64,000 nucleotides of DNA from the NCBI RefSeq assembly GCF_001761365.1, contig NZ_CP017477.1, forward strand, positions 3,524,001 through 3,588,000, given 5' to 3'. This document shows positions 1 to 7,877 of the stretch, one piece after another. Each line of letters begins with the position of its first letter. The first letter of the stretch is position 1. The translations under genes were made by a program, and so were the position numbers. The DNA is from Polaribacter vadi (GTDB lineage Bacteria > Bacteroidota > Bacteroidia > Flavobacteriales > Flavobacteriaceae). The notes under the pieces are model-generated. The model was not told the origin of the DNA and did not search any database. It saw only the letters and a program-made list of their open reading frames with translations.

Positions 1-927
1 AAACAACCATATAATAGAGATTTACTCAACGCAATTTTAAACAAAAATATAGAACTTTTTGATCACGAAACTATTATCAAAGAAAATGGAGCAAGGTTAA
101 TAGGTTTTGGAAGATATGCAGGAATTGTTGGCGTTTATAATGGTTTTAGAGCAATTGGTTTAACAAATGAAACTTTTAAATTGCCAAAAGCAGAAAATTT
201 AGACAGTCAAAAAGAATTGATTGACGAACTCAAAAAAATCGACCTAAAAAATTTAAAAATACTTTTAACAGGAAATGGAAAAGTTGCTTATGGAGCAAAA
301 GAAATGTTAGATGCAATGAGCATCAAACAAGTTTCTGTAGATGAATATTTAAATCAAGATTTTGTAGAACCAGTATATTGTTTGGCAGATGTTTTAGATT
401 ATAACAAACGTAAAGATGGAAAAGTAATTGATGTTTTTGATTTTTACAATCATCCAGAAAATTATCTTTCTGATTTTATGCGTTTTGCTAAAGTAACCGA
501 CTTTTTTATTGCTGGACATTTTTATGGAAATGGAGCACCTTATTTATTTACCAGAGAAGATGCAAAACACCAAGATTTCAACATAAAATTTGTGGCAGAT
601 ATTTCTTGTGATGTTGATGGTCCTGTAGCTTCTACGTTAAGAGCATCAACCATTGCAGAACCAATTTATGGATATCATCCAGAAAAAGAAATTGAAGTTG
701 ATTATAAAGATAAAGACGCTATTGTAGTGATGGCTGTAGATAATTTGCCTTGCGAATTGCCAAAAGATGCCAGTGAAGGTTTTGGCGAAATGTTTTTAGA
801 AAATGTAATTCCAGCTTTTTTTAATAATGATAAAGATGGAGTTTTAAAACGTGCAAAAATGACTGAAAACGGAAAATTAACAGAACGTTTTTCTTATTTA
901 CAAGATTATGTGGATGGCAAGGAATAA
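1..927 (+). CDS. Saccharopine/alanine dehydrogenase-like NAD(P)-dependent oxidoreductase (5' truncated)
   Basis: The reading frame is open from the first base of the window, so the gene starts upstream; a TTG at 181 is internal. About 308 C-terminal residues are visible. The text GFGRYAGIVGVYNGFRAIG followed by a beta-alpha segment LKILLTGNGKVAYGAKEML looks like the junction between the N-terminal AlaDH/PNT-type domain and a Rossmann domain, as in Lys1-type saccharopine dehydrogenase (about 400 residues). The Rossmann glycines are GNGKVAYGA. The family interconverts saccharopine and lysine plus 2-oxoglutarate, or acts on alanine; which substrate applies here cannot be told from the fragment. 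Confidence 0.75.
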   Translation, partial: KQPYNRDLLNAILNKNIELFDHETIIKENGARLIGFGRYAGIVGVYNGFRAIGLTNETFKLPKAENLDSQKELIDELKKIDLKNLKILLTGNGKVAYGAKEMLDAMSIKQVSVDEYLNQDFVEPVYCLADVLDYNKRKDGKVIDVFDFYNHPENYLSDFMRFAKVTDFFIAGHFYGNGAPYLFTREDAKHQDFNIKFVADISCDVDGPVASTLRASTIAEPIYGYHPEKEIEVDYKDKDAIVVMAVDNLPCELPKDASEGFGEMFLENVIPAFFNNDKDGVLKRAKMTENGKLTERFSYLQDYVDGKE

Positions 928-929
928 GG

Positions 930-942
930 CTTCAGTTGGCAG
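930..942. repeat. Copy of a dispersed intergenic 13-mer
   Basis: CTTCAGTTGGCAG, just after the stop of the first gene. Its reverse complement CTGCCAACTGAAG occurs in the repeat cluster near 30551-30563. A short dispersed intergenic repeat is suspected. Confidence 0.4.
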
Positions 943-1024
943 TTTTAATTTTCAGTCGTAAAATTAATTTAAATATTATTTTAGATTAATAGAATTTTTT
1001 AAACCAAAAATCAAATTTTAAATA

Positions 1025-1249
1025 GTGGAACAAAATCAACAATTCTTAATAGATTTAGCCAAAATGAAAATGCCTTTTGGAAAATTTCAAGGCAGATTTT
1101 TAATAGATTTACCTGAACATTATATAGTTTGGTATAAAAATAAAGGTTTCCCAAATGGAAAATTAGGGAAACAAATGGAACTGGTTTATGAACTTCAATT
1201 AAATGGTTTAGAGGATATTGTTCGAAAAATTCAACGCGATTTTTCTTAA
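1025..1249 (+). CDS. DUF3820 family protein
   Basis: A 74-residue protein that starts at GTG. It contains the family hallmark MPFGKFQGRFLIDLPEHYI, with WYKNKGFPNGKLG after it, typical of DUF3820 (described as a putative quorum-sensing-regulated virulence factor family, function not established). An overlapping minus-strand reading frame of similar length shows no family likeness and is treated as a shadow. The gene stands alone between the dehydrogenase and the MscS channel. Confidence 0.75.
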   Translation: MEQNQQFLIDLAKMKMPFGKFQGRFLIDLPEHYIVWYKNKGFPNGKLGKQMELVYELQLNGLEDIVRKIQRDFS

Positions 1250-1319
1250 CAATTTCCAATTCAGTGTTAAAAAAGGTATATATTTATAAGGAATTAGAAA
1301 TAGAAAATTGATCAATTAA

Positions 1320-2195
1320 ATGGAATTTCACGAGATCTTAAATCATCCTGTTTTTACAAAAACAGCATCTATTTTTTTGCTTTTTTTAATTGTATATGCA
1401 ATTGTTAAAGTGCTTCAAAAAGCCGCCTTTAAAATTGCAAAAGACAATAGTTCTAAATATAAATTTAAAAAACTTATTAATTTAGGAGGTTATATTCTTT
1501 TTGTATTCGGAATCTTATATGTTTTCAATACAAAACTTGATGGCATTGGTACAGCTTTAGGAGTTGCAGGAGCAGGTATTGCATTTGCGTTGCAAGAAGT
1601 TATTGTAAGTATTGCTGGTTATGTAACCGTTTTTACAAGTAATTTTTATAAAGTTGGCGATCGTGTAAAATTAGGAGGAATTAAAGGAGACGTTATTGAT
1701 ATTGGCTTGCTAAGAACTACATTGATGGAAATTGGTGATTGGGTAAATGGCGATTTATATAATGGAAAAATGGTGAGAATTGCCAACAGTTTTGTGTTTA
1801 AAGAGCCTGTTTATAATTATTCTGGCGACTTTCCTTTTCTGTGGGATGAAATGACAATTCCCATTAAAACTGAAGGCGATTACAAATATGCAGAAGAAAC
1901 TTTTCTGAAAATTTTAGAAGACGAAGTTGGCGATTTTTCGAAAACATCTCAACTTGCTTGGAATCAAATGATAGGAAATTATAGCATAGAAAATGCCAGA
2001 GTTGCACCTATGATTTCTATGACTTTTGATGAAAATTGGATTACCTTAACTTTAAGATATGTTGTGGATTACAAATCGAGAAGAGGTACAAAGTCAAATT
2101 TATATGATAAAATTTTATCTTCCATAAAAGCCTCTGAAGGTAGAATTGAAGTAGCTTCTGCAGCTTTCGAGATAACTAAATTTCCAAAAAACTAG
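1320..2195 (+). CDS. Small-conductance mechanosensitive channel (MscS family)
   Basis: A 291-residue inner-membrane protein. It has transmembrane segments near residues 14-30, 52-66 and 77-110. The third, TALGVAGAGIAFALQEVI, has the glycine/alanine pattern of the MscS pore helix. The cytoplasmic beta domain follows, with VGDRVKLGGIKGDVIDIGLL at about 117-137. MscS channels open on membrane tension and release solutes on hypo-osmotic shock. The length is close to E. coli MscS (286). The LapA-domain gene follows after 10 bp and is probably co-transcribed. Confidence 0.88.
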   Translation: MEFHEILNHPVFTKTASIFLLFLIVYAIVKVLQKAAFKIAKDNSSKYKFKKLINLGGYILFVFGILYVFNTKLDGIGTALGVAGAGIAFALQEVIVSIAGYVTVFTSNFYKVGDRVKLGGIKGDVIDIGLLRTTLMEIGDWVNGDLYNGKMVRIANSFVFKEPVYNYSGDFPFLWDEMTIPIKTEGDYKYAEETFLKILEDEVGDFSKTSQLAWNQMIGNYSIENARVAPMISMTFDENWITLTLRYVVDYKSRRGTKSNLYDKILSSIKASEGRIEVASAAFEITKFPKN

Positions 2196-2205
2196 CATTA
2201 AAAAC

Positions 2206-2415
2206 ATGAGATTTAAAACGATATTGATTCTAATATTTGCTGCTATTATTGTAATATTTTCTTTACAAAATGCCGAAATTACCGATGTTAAATTTTTGTT
2301 TTGGAAAATCTCTATTTCCAGAGTCTTAGTGATTCTCGGCAGTTTTGCAATAGGAATTCTTCTTGGGATTTTAATATCACAAAAAAGAAAAATTACCAAT
2401 TATAATAATAATTAA
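2206..2415 (+). CDS. LapA-domain (DUF1049) small membrane protein
   Basis: A 69-residue protein with two transmembrane helices (residues 4-18 and 37-58) separated by SLQNAEITDVKFLFWKISIS. The SLQN and V.F.FW pattern is characteristic of the lipopolysaccharide assembly protein A domain. E. coli LapA works with LapB in LPS regulation; no LapB is seen here, so only the domain call is safe. It follows the MscS gene closely, and its stop codon overlaps the convergent DUF1361 stop. Confidence 0.75.
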   Translation: MRFKTILILIFAAIIVIFSLQNAEITDVKFLFWKISISRVLVILGSFAIGILLGILISQKRKITNYNNN

Positions 2416-3062
2416 TGTTTTTGTTTTTCTAAGGAGATATTTTCCACACTTTTAAAAAGCGAAAATAATAGATATAAAAATGACCCAAAACTAATGGTAA
2501 TAAACCAAGTTTTTGGGTCATTTATACTTAAAAAGCTTTTCTTTAAAATAAGTAACGGATTTGTAAAAAAATCCCAAGAATTGAACCTTAAAAATCTGCC
2601 TAAATAAATACCAAATCCACATAAAAAAGTAGCTGATATTGAAAAATAATTTGCGTATTGTAAGTTCCATTTTTGTTTTATGAGTTTGTAAACTTCAGTT
2701 AATGATAGTATTGCTAGGAGTAAACCTGTTGATGAAAAAGCGAAAAGAATAAAAATATCCAACCAAATCAAATTTGCTTTTGCATGATGTAAATGGATAA
2801 AATCTGTAATAATATAAGGCGCATTTGGTAGAAAAAGTAGCCAAACAAAAAGTGCTATAATCAACTTAAATGTAGAAGAATTTTGCATCTTTTCTTTTAT
2901 TATTGATGAAATGAAATAAGGAGTGTAGGCTAAAAATAAGTTCCAAATTAGAAAGCCAAAAAATAAAGATTTCGTCATAGAGATTCTTATCATCCAAAGA
3001 AAAAGACAAAAAGAAATTAATAAAAAAAGAAGTCCTTTTGTGGATTTAAATAGTTTTTTCAT
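2412..3062 (-). CDS. DUF1361 domain integral membrane protein
   Basis: A 216-residue protein with about six hydrophobic helices. The conserved core AYTPYFIS near residues 45-52 and LFLPNAPYIITDFIHL near 77-92 matches DUF1361, a family of unknown function. It overlaps the upstream DUF2809 gene by 17 bp, so the two are probably translated together. Confidence 0.75.
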   Translation of the reverse strand: MKKLFKSTKGLLFLLISFCLFLWMIRISMTKSLFFGFLIWNLFLAYTPYFISSIIKEKMQNSSTFKLIIALFVWLLFLPNAPYIITDFIHLHHAKANLIWLDIFILFAFSSTGLLLAILSLTEVYKLIKQKWNLQYANYFSISATFLCGFGIYLGRFLRFNSWDFFTNPLLILKKSFLSINDPKTWFITISFGSFLYLLFSLFKSVENISLEKQKH

Positions 3063-3426
3063 ATCGCTTTTCTAGTTTATGTTCAATGAGTAAAGTTGAG
3101 ATGATTCCTAAAGTATACGCCACTAAATCTCCAATAGAAAAAGAAGTTCCTAAAATAAGTTTTAGTGTCTTTACATGTTCATTAGGATAAAAGTTTTGAA
3201 GATTTGTGAGTTGTAAAAACTCAACAGTATATGCAATCAATAAAACAATACTAGCTGTTTTTAAGTTCGATATTTTTACAAAACTTTTAATAAAAGCGTA
3301 TATTAAAATTACGCACAAATAATCGCCAAAAGTATGTCTTATAAATCCTGTTGTGTATTTTGCGATGAATATTTCTGATAGAAAAAGGATTATAAATATC
3401 AGGAAATATTTTAAGTTAAAGGTCAT
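3046..3426 (-). CDS. DUF2809 family membrane protein
   Basis: A 126-residue protein when started at the ATG at 3426. I prefer this start because it opens MTFNLKYFLIF, like relatives, and sits just after the preceding stop; an ATG at 3438 would overlap that gene. Four hydrophobic helices are visible, with HTFGDYLCVILIYAFIKS and YTVEFLQL as DUF2809 hallmarks. The function of the family is unknown. It lies in a minus-strand run with a small membrane protein upstream and DUF1361 downstream. Confidence 0.7.
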   Translation of the reverse strand: MTFNLKYFLIFIILFLSEIFIAKYTTGFIRHTFGDYLCVILIYAFIKSFVKISNLKTASIVLLIAYTVEFLQLTNLQNFYPNEHVKTLKLILGTSFSIGDLVAYTLGIISTLLIEHKLEKRYEKTI

Positions 3427-3427
3427 T

Positions 3428-3679
3428 TTATAATGCATTAAAAATTATTAGAATTATAGAGAATACAATTATGATAGAAAACAGGATTTTAAAAATTATT
3501 TGTTTTTCGATATTTTTAATTTTAAAAACTTCTATAATTATTTTAGATATTAAGTAGCCAATTCTTGATATAAAAAGAAGTATTAAGAAACTAATAACTA
3601 TAAATACAATCATATTTTGGATCTTTTTAAAAAGCAAAATCTCATAAAATTTAGATGAGATTTTGCTTAAATTATTCAT
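3428..3679 (-). CDS. Small hypothetical membrane protein
   Basis: An 83-residue protein with two strongly hydrophobic helices (about residues 22-46 and 61-82) separated by KNIEKQ. No family is recognised. It is accepted as real because it is packed tightly between creD and the DUF2809 gene on the same strand, 7 bp after the creD stop. Confidence 0.5.
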   Translation of the reverse strand: MNNLSKISSKFYEILLFKKIQNMIVFIVISFLILLFISRIGYLISKIIIEVFKIKNIEKQIIFKILFSIIIVFSIILIIFNAL

Positions 3680-3686
3680 CTATTTA

Positions 3687-5078
3687 TCAATTATTTTCCC
3701 AATCTATTTTTCTTGAAGCGAACATTACACCAGCTAGAATTGCGAATAAACCAATACTACCAACTAATAAAGCATAGTTTTCTAATTGAATGATTACAAA
3801 TATAAAAGTGTATAAAGCTGTTAATGAAATTCCTATAAAAACTGGAAACTTTATATTTTTTAAAATTGATTTTGAATACAATGTAATTAAACTAATTACA
3901 GCAAAACCAGCAATTAAATAGGCTTTTAAAAAGCTACTGTGTTCTGAAATTGAAATCAATAAAGTATAAAACATGGTGAGTGCAACACCTATCATTAAAT
4001 ATTGAAAAGGATGAATTTGAATTTTACTCATTGTTTGAATTAAAAAGAAAATCAGGAAGGTTAAGCCAATTACCAAGAAACCATATTTCGCAGAACGTTC
4101 ACTTTTTTGATATTCATCTACAGGAATCATAAAGTTTACGCCAAAAGCAAATCGTTTTAAGTTCGGAATTCCTTTAAAAAATTGTTGAGAATATGGTCTG
4201 TTAATATCCAAAATTTTCCATTTTGCATTAAAACCTTCCTCTGTAATTTTGTCAGAATTATAAGGTAAATATTCACCTATAAAATTGGCAGTTTTCCAAT
4301 CCGATTTTACGTTAACATCTGTTTCTTTTCCAATAGGAATAAACTGTATTTGCTTACTTCCTTTCATATTAATGTTCATAGAAAAGGTGGTTGTTTTTTC
4401 TTTTGGAACATCAATAAGTTGCAATGTTTTACTCTCTAGTTCATTTAAAGAAACAGCATTTTGAACTTTATAATTGTTTGTATTATAATCATCATTAAAA
4501 TGCGATGAAGAAAAAGGGTATTTGTTTTTATTAATATTGATTTCAAACAAACTATTAGCTCCTTTTAAGTTGGTGGTTTGTACAATCAACTTAATTTTAT
4601 CCCATAGAATATGTTCATCTTTAATTTCTTTTTCAGAAAAATCTGGTTTTTCAAAAGAACCTTTTATTATTATTTCACTTTGATAAACAGCAGTTTTGTA
4701 AATTCCTCTAGTTTTTTCTTCTGGATTTATAGTTGATATAATATCCAGTTTTTCTGGAAAAAAGAACGCGTATTTAGTGCTTTCTATTTCCTCTTTTAAC
4801 CATGTTTTTGTTTTATCTTCATAAGTGCTTTTTGTTGTAAAAACCTTATAAGGTACTTTTAAAATTGGGCCATAAATTAAAACTTCATCTCCCCATTTCT
4901 GATTTATTTCGCCAACAACATCTTGTTGTCTCATCATTCTTTCTTGTATTAACATTTCAATGTAAGAAAGAGGAATCATTAAAATTAGAATTAAAATACC
5001 CACCATTAGCATTCTTGATGTTATAGAATTTTTTGCCCATTTACTTAGTTTTCCTTTTTGATCTTTGTTCGTTTCCAT
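3687..5078 (-). CDS. creD: CreD family inner membrane protein
   Basis: A 463-residue protein. The N-terminus has one membrane helix (about 21-42, ending SYIEMLIQERMMRQ), then a large extracytoplasmic domain containing the CreD motif GDEVLIYGPILKVPY near residues 64-78. Five or six C-terminal helices follow from about 330. In enterobacteria, CreD belongs to the CreBC regulon and affects envelope integrity and colicin tolerance; its biochemical role is unknown. It is the last gene of an operon with a Coq4-like protein 2 bp upstream and a winged-helix regulator before that. No CreBC two-component pair is in the window, so control by the winged-helix protein is inferred. Confidence 0.88.
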   Translation of the reverse strand: METNKDQKGKLSKWAKNSITSRMLMVGILILILMIPLSYIEMLIQERMMRQQDVVGEINQKWGDEVLIYGPILKVPYKVFTTKSTYEDKTKTWLKEEIESTKYAFFFPEKLDIISTINPEEKTRGIYKTAVYQSEIIIKGSFEKPDFSEKEIKDEHILWDKIKLIVQTTNLKGANSLFEININKNKYPFSSSHFNDDYNTNNYKVQNAVSLNELESKTLQLIDVPKEKTTTFSMNINMKGSKQIQFIPIGKETDVNVKSDWKTANFIGEYLPYNSDKITEEGFNAKWKILDINRPYSQQFFKGIPNLKRFAFGVNFMIPVDEYQKSERSAKYGFLVIGLTFLIFFLIQTMSKIQIHPFQYLMIGVALTMFYTLLISISEHSSFLKAYLIAGFAVISLITLYSKSILKNIKFPVFIGISLTALYTFIFVIIQLENYALLVGSIGLFAILAGVMFASRKIDWENN

Positions 5079-5080
5079 AA

Positions 5081-5554
5081 TTATTGAATTTGTAGTATTT
5101 GTTGTGTATTAAAAATGCTTTCTCTTACTTCTTGGAATGATAAGAGTAAAATATGTTTATAATTAAAGTGATGAAAAGTGTTACAGCTCTTGCCTAATTT
5201 GTAAGATTTTAAATAATATTTATAATATTCAGGAAGCAGTATTGTGCCAATTAAAAGCACACCAAATAAATACGGACTTCTTTTACCATTGCCAAAACAG
5301 ACATATTGTAAGGCGATTTCGTCTTCTACTTTTGTACCATAATTGGTTAGTAAATGGTAACAATCATGTCTTTCTACTTTTGGTAACAATTCAAAATTAT
5401 TTTCTGCTAACAATTTACCAAGGTGATAACCAAAACTATCTTTAGGGTAGGTTAGGAGCTCTTGAGCAGATATTCCCCAAGGATTTTTCTTTTTAAATTT
5501 GATGTAGATTCTTTGAGAATGTTCAAACAACCAATAAATAAATTTCTTTCTCAT
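5081..5554 (-). CDS. Coq4-like protein
   Basis: A 157-residue protein from the ATG at 5554. An upstream ATG at 5584 would put the palindromic site 5571-5587 inside the coding region, so the later start is preferred. It carries the Coq4 metal-site signature HDxxH-x11-E (H63, D64, H67, E79). In eukaryotes and proteobacteria Coq4 acts in ubiquinone synthesis, whereas flavobacteria use menaquinone, so the substrate here is unknown. The central segment FGVLLIGTILLPEYYKYYL may associate with membrane. creD follows after 2 bp. Confidence 0.65.
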   Translation of the reverse strand: MRKKFIYWLFEHSQRIYIKFKKKNPWGISAQELLTYPKDSFGYHLGKLLAENNFELLPKVERHDCYHLLTNYGTKVEDEIALQYVCFGNGKRSPYLFGVLLIGTILLPEYYKYYLKSYKLGKSCNTFHHFNYKHILLLSFQEVRESIFNTQQILQIQ

Positions 5555-5570
5555 TTTAATATTTAAAAGT

Positions 5571-5587
5571 ACTTTGAAACACAAAGT
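5571..5587. promoter_or_regulatory. Palindromic operator-like site, copy 1
   Basis: ACTTTGAAACACAAAGT, an inverted repeat ACTTTG-N5-CAAAGT. It lies between the stop of the winged-helix gene and the preferred Coq4-like start, 16 bp upstream of that ATG. It matches the site at 6552-6568 in 16 of 17 positions. It is probably bound by the winged-helix protein encoded beside it. Confidence 0.6.
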
Positions 5588-5606
5588 AATAGTTCAAAAA
5601 AATAGC

Positions 5607-5903
5607 TTATTTGTTTTTTATTAATTTTTCAAGTGCTTCAATGTGTTTTATAAATTCCATTTTACCCAAATTGGTTGCTATGTATTTTGTATTTGGTTTT
5701 CTGCCAATAAACTGTTTTTCTACTTTTATAAAATCTACTTTTTCTAAAGCCTTTGTATGGCTTGCTAAATTGCCATCTGTTGCCCCTAATAATTCTTTTA
5801 AAGTTGTAAAATCGGCAGATTCGTTTACCATTAAAACCGACATTATTCCCAGTCGTATTCTATGATCGAAAGCTTTATTTATGTTAAGAATTATGTTTTT
5901 CAA
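5607..5903 (-). CDS. Winged-helix transcriptional regulator
   Basis: A 98-residue protein that is all DNA-binding domain. It opens KAFDHRIRLGIMSVLMVNE, then the helix-turn-helix FTTLKELLGATDGNLASHTKALE (recognition helix about residues 45-57), then the wing FIGRKPNTKYIATNLG. This is the compact ArsR/MarR-like family seen in Bacteroidota with no sensor domain. It lies within the operon it probably controls: a membrane protein gene upstream, and Coq4-like and creD genes downstream. Two matching palindromes lie in front of two genes of this operon. Confidence 0.85.
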   Translation of the reverse strand: MKNIILNINKAFDHRIRLGIMSVLMVNESADFTTLKELLGATDGNLASHTKALEKVDFIKVEKQFIGRKPNTKYIATNLGKMEFIKHIEALEKLIKNK

Positions 5904-5932
5904 ACGAACTTGTTTAGATTATAAAAATAGTG

Positions 5933-6541
5933 CTATTTTTTATCATATTTAAAGTACATAATTGCACCATAAATGATGTGCATAAAACCAAAGCCAATTA
6001 CCCAAAACCAAAATCCATAACCAGGATATAGAGCAGAAATTAACCCCAAAACAATTTGAGTGTAGCCTAAATATTTAATATCTCCCAACGTATATTTTGA
6101 TGCATTTAGCAAAGCCAAACCATAAAAAAGCAACATTAAAGCACCAGTTTGTCCATATTTTTGATTGTTTAAAATGATGATAATATAAATTCCACCTGCC
6201 AATAATGGTACAATAAAACTTGTTAATAATCTTTTGGTTAAAGAATCCCAAATCTTTTCATTGTTCTTTTTTGCTTTTTTTGTGGTTAAAAAAATGGCAG
6301 TTCCAATGCTTAAAACAGTAATAATTATTAGATCTAAAATTATCAAACGAAATACTGTTCCATCTAAAATTAAATATTCTCTGCCACTATTACAAACTAA
6401 CCAATAAGCAAAAGCTGCACCTATTAGTGCATAAATTCCTGCTAAAATACCAGACAAACCACTTAAAGAAATAAATCTTGATGATTTATTCATTAATGTT
6501 TTAATTTCTGATATGTCTCTTAAATAATCTTCTTGACTCAT
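5933..6541 (-). CDS. Six-helix membrane protein (paralogue 1)
   Basis: A 202-residue protein. A short charged N-terminus (EDYLRDISEIKTLMNKSS) is followed by about six hydrophobic helices, and it ends with GFMHIIYGAIMYF. It is the first gene of the winged-helix/CreD operon and has the palindrome 6552-6568 directly upstream. The protein at 7290-7847 has the same plan and the matching end GVAHITYGVV, so the two are paralogues. The function is unknown. Confidence 0.65.
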   Translation of the reverse strand: MSQEDYLRDISEIKTLMNKSSRFISLSGLSGILAGIYALIGAAFAYWLVCNSGREYLILDGTVFRLIILDLIIITVLSIGTAIFLTTKKAKKNNEKIWDSLTKRLLTSFIVPLLAGGIYIIIILNNQKYGQTGALMLLFYGLALLNASKYTLGDIKYLGYTQIVLGLISALYPGYGFWFWVIGFGFMHIIYGAIMYFKYDKK

Positions 6542-6551
6542 TTTTTAAAGA

Positions 6552-6568
6552 ACTTTGAAATACAAAGT
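6552..6568. promoter_or_regulatory. Palindromic operator-like site, copy 2
   Basis: ACTTTGAAATACAAAGT, an inverted repeat ACTTTG-N5-CAAAGT. It lies 10 bp upstream of the start codon of the first gene in the winged-helix/CreD operon. The sequence is nearly identical to copy 1 at 5571-5587. This is a position where a bound repressor would block transcription or initiation. Confidence 0.6.
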
Positions 6569-6715
6569 AAATACTTATTTTTTAATTTTACTAATAAAAT
6601 TTAAATAAAATCGAAAAAAATAAAAATCCTTTATTATTGAAATTAAATTTAAAATTATTTTTAATAAAATTAAGTACTCAAGTAACTGTATATTCTAATA
6701 AAGTGTAATTTTAAT

Positions 6716-6746
6716 TTTGATATGCTCGTCTTAATATTTATTTTTG
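6716..6746 (+). promoter_or_regulatory. Bacteroidota-type promoter for the universal stress protein
   Basis: A TTTG element at 6716-6719, exactly 19 bases, then TATTTTTG at 6739-6746. This is a full match to the flavobacterial TTTG-N19-TAnnTTTG consensus. It implies a leader of roughly 60 bases before the ATG at 6816. Confidence 0.75.
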
Positions 6747-6815
6747 AGAAAAAAAGTTCAAATTTTAGTAGCATTAATAGTCTTAAAAAATTAGAATTTC
6801 AAAAAAAAAAATATT

Positions 6816-7271
6816 ATGAAAAAAATATGTATTGCCTTAGACACAAGTCCTTCAGCTAAAAAAATAGCCAAAACAGGCTTCAATTATGCAAAAGCGTTGC
6901 AAGCAGAAGTTGTATTTATTCATGTAATTGATAACGCTGGAGTTTATGTAAACACATATGATCCTATTATGAATTATAATGGTTTTTTAGTAAATCAGAA
7001 TATTAAAATTGTAGAAAGTTTAGAAAAAGAAGCTAAATCTTTTCTTAATTCCACAGCAAAATATTTAGGAGAACCAACCACTGAAGTTAAGGTAATTGAA
7101 GGGAATCCTGAATATGAAATTCTTAATTTTGCTAAAGAATGGAGTGCAGATCTTTTAGTAATTGGAACTCACAGCCATAGTCTTTTAGAAGATATATTTA
7201 TGGGAAATATTGCTGCAAGTATCGTTAAAAGTTCAAAAATTCCAGTTTTGGTTATTCCTGTAAAAGAATAA
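6816..7271 (+). CDS. Universal stress protein (UspA family)
   Basis: A 151-residue single Usp domain. It has the N-terminal strand KKICIALDTSPSAKK, the middle VVFIHVIDNAGVYV, and the C-terminal VIGTHSHSLLEDIFMGNIA...IPVLVIP. The usual ATP-binding pattern G-2x-G-9x-G(S/T) is imperfect here: serine replaces the second glycine, and GN replaces GS. This copy may therefore bind nucleotide weakly or not at all. The gene is monocistronic with its own consensus promoter. Confidence 0.88.
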   Translation: MKKICIALDTSPSAKKIAKTGFNYAKALQAEVVFIHVIDNAGVYVNTYDPIMNYNGFLVNQNIKIVESLEKEAKSFLNSTAKYLGEPTTEVKVIEGNPEYEILNFAKEWSADLLVIGTHSHSLLEDIFMGNIAASIVKSSKIPVLVIPVKE

Positions 7272-7289
7272 TAAAAGTTGTATTATAAT

Positions 7290-7847
7290 TTAGCGGTTTA
7301 CAACACCATACGTAATGTGTGCAACTCCTAAAATAACCAATGAAGAATACCAATAAGTAGGAATCGTAAAGCAAATTATGGAAAATAATAAGCAAATTCC
7401 ACTGATTATTAAAAGATTTTTTCGTTCTTTTTTATGAAATGCAAACAGTAAAAGTCCGTAGAAAAGTAAAAAAGTGGGTGTTATAAAGTCTTCAAGATTT
7501 TGAGTGTACACAAAAAATAATATCCCATAAATACTTAAAAATGAAATTAAAATTATCCAAAAAGTAGCAACCGATTTTTTATTCCAAAGTTGTAGTTGTT
7601 GCTGTTTAGCATTTCTTTTTCCTTTAAAAAACAACGCAAAAAACGAAAATAATACCGTAAAAAAAGTAATAGTTGTAATGGCAATCACTAAATTTATTTC
7701 TGATGAAAGGCCTAAGGTATCAGCATCTAAAAAATCTAAAAGTAAAGTTTCAATCGCAAAAGCTGCTAATAAAATATAGATACCAATTTGGATGCTTGTA
7801 AAACCAACTAAAGAAAAATTTAGTTGAGAAGTATTGTCTGTTTTCAT
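7290..7847 (-). CDS. Six-helix membrane protein (paralogue 2)
   Basis: A 185-residue protein from the ATG at 7847 (MKTDNTSQLN). An upstream ATG at 7877 would collide with the divergent gene start. About six hydrophobic helices are visible, and the end GVAHITYGVVNR resembles GFMHIIYGAIMYF of the protein at 5933-6541. It is shorter at the N-terminus than that paralogue and lacks the palindromic site. TATATTTG, read on the minus strand at about 7862-7869, is a plausible -7 element. The function is unknown. Confidence 0.6.
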   Translation of the reverse strand: MKTDNTSQLNFSLVGFTSIQIGIYILLAAFAIETLLLDFLDADTLGLSSEINLVIAITTITFFTVLFSFFALFFKGKRNAKQQQLQLWNKKSVATFWIILISFLSIYGILFFVYTQNLEDFITPTFLLFYGLLLFAFHKKERKNLLIISGICLLFSIICFTIPTYWYSSLVILGVAHITYGVVNR

Positions 7848-7877
7848 AAATTTTATAACTTTCACAAATATACGCAA

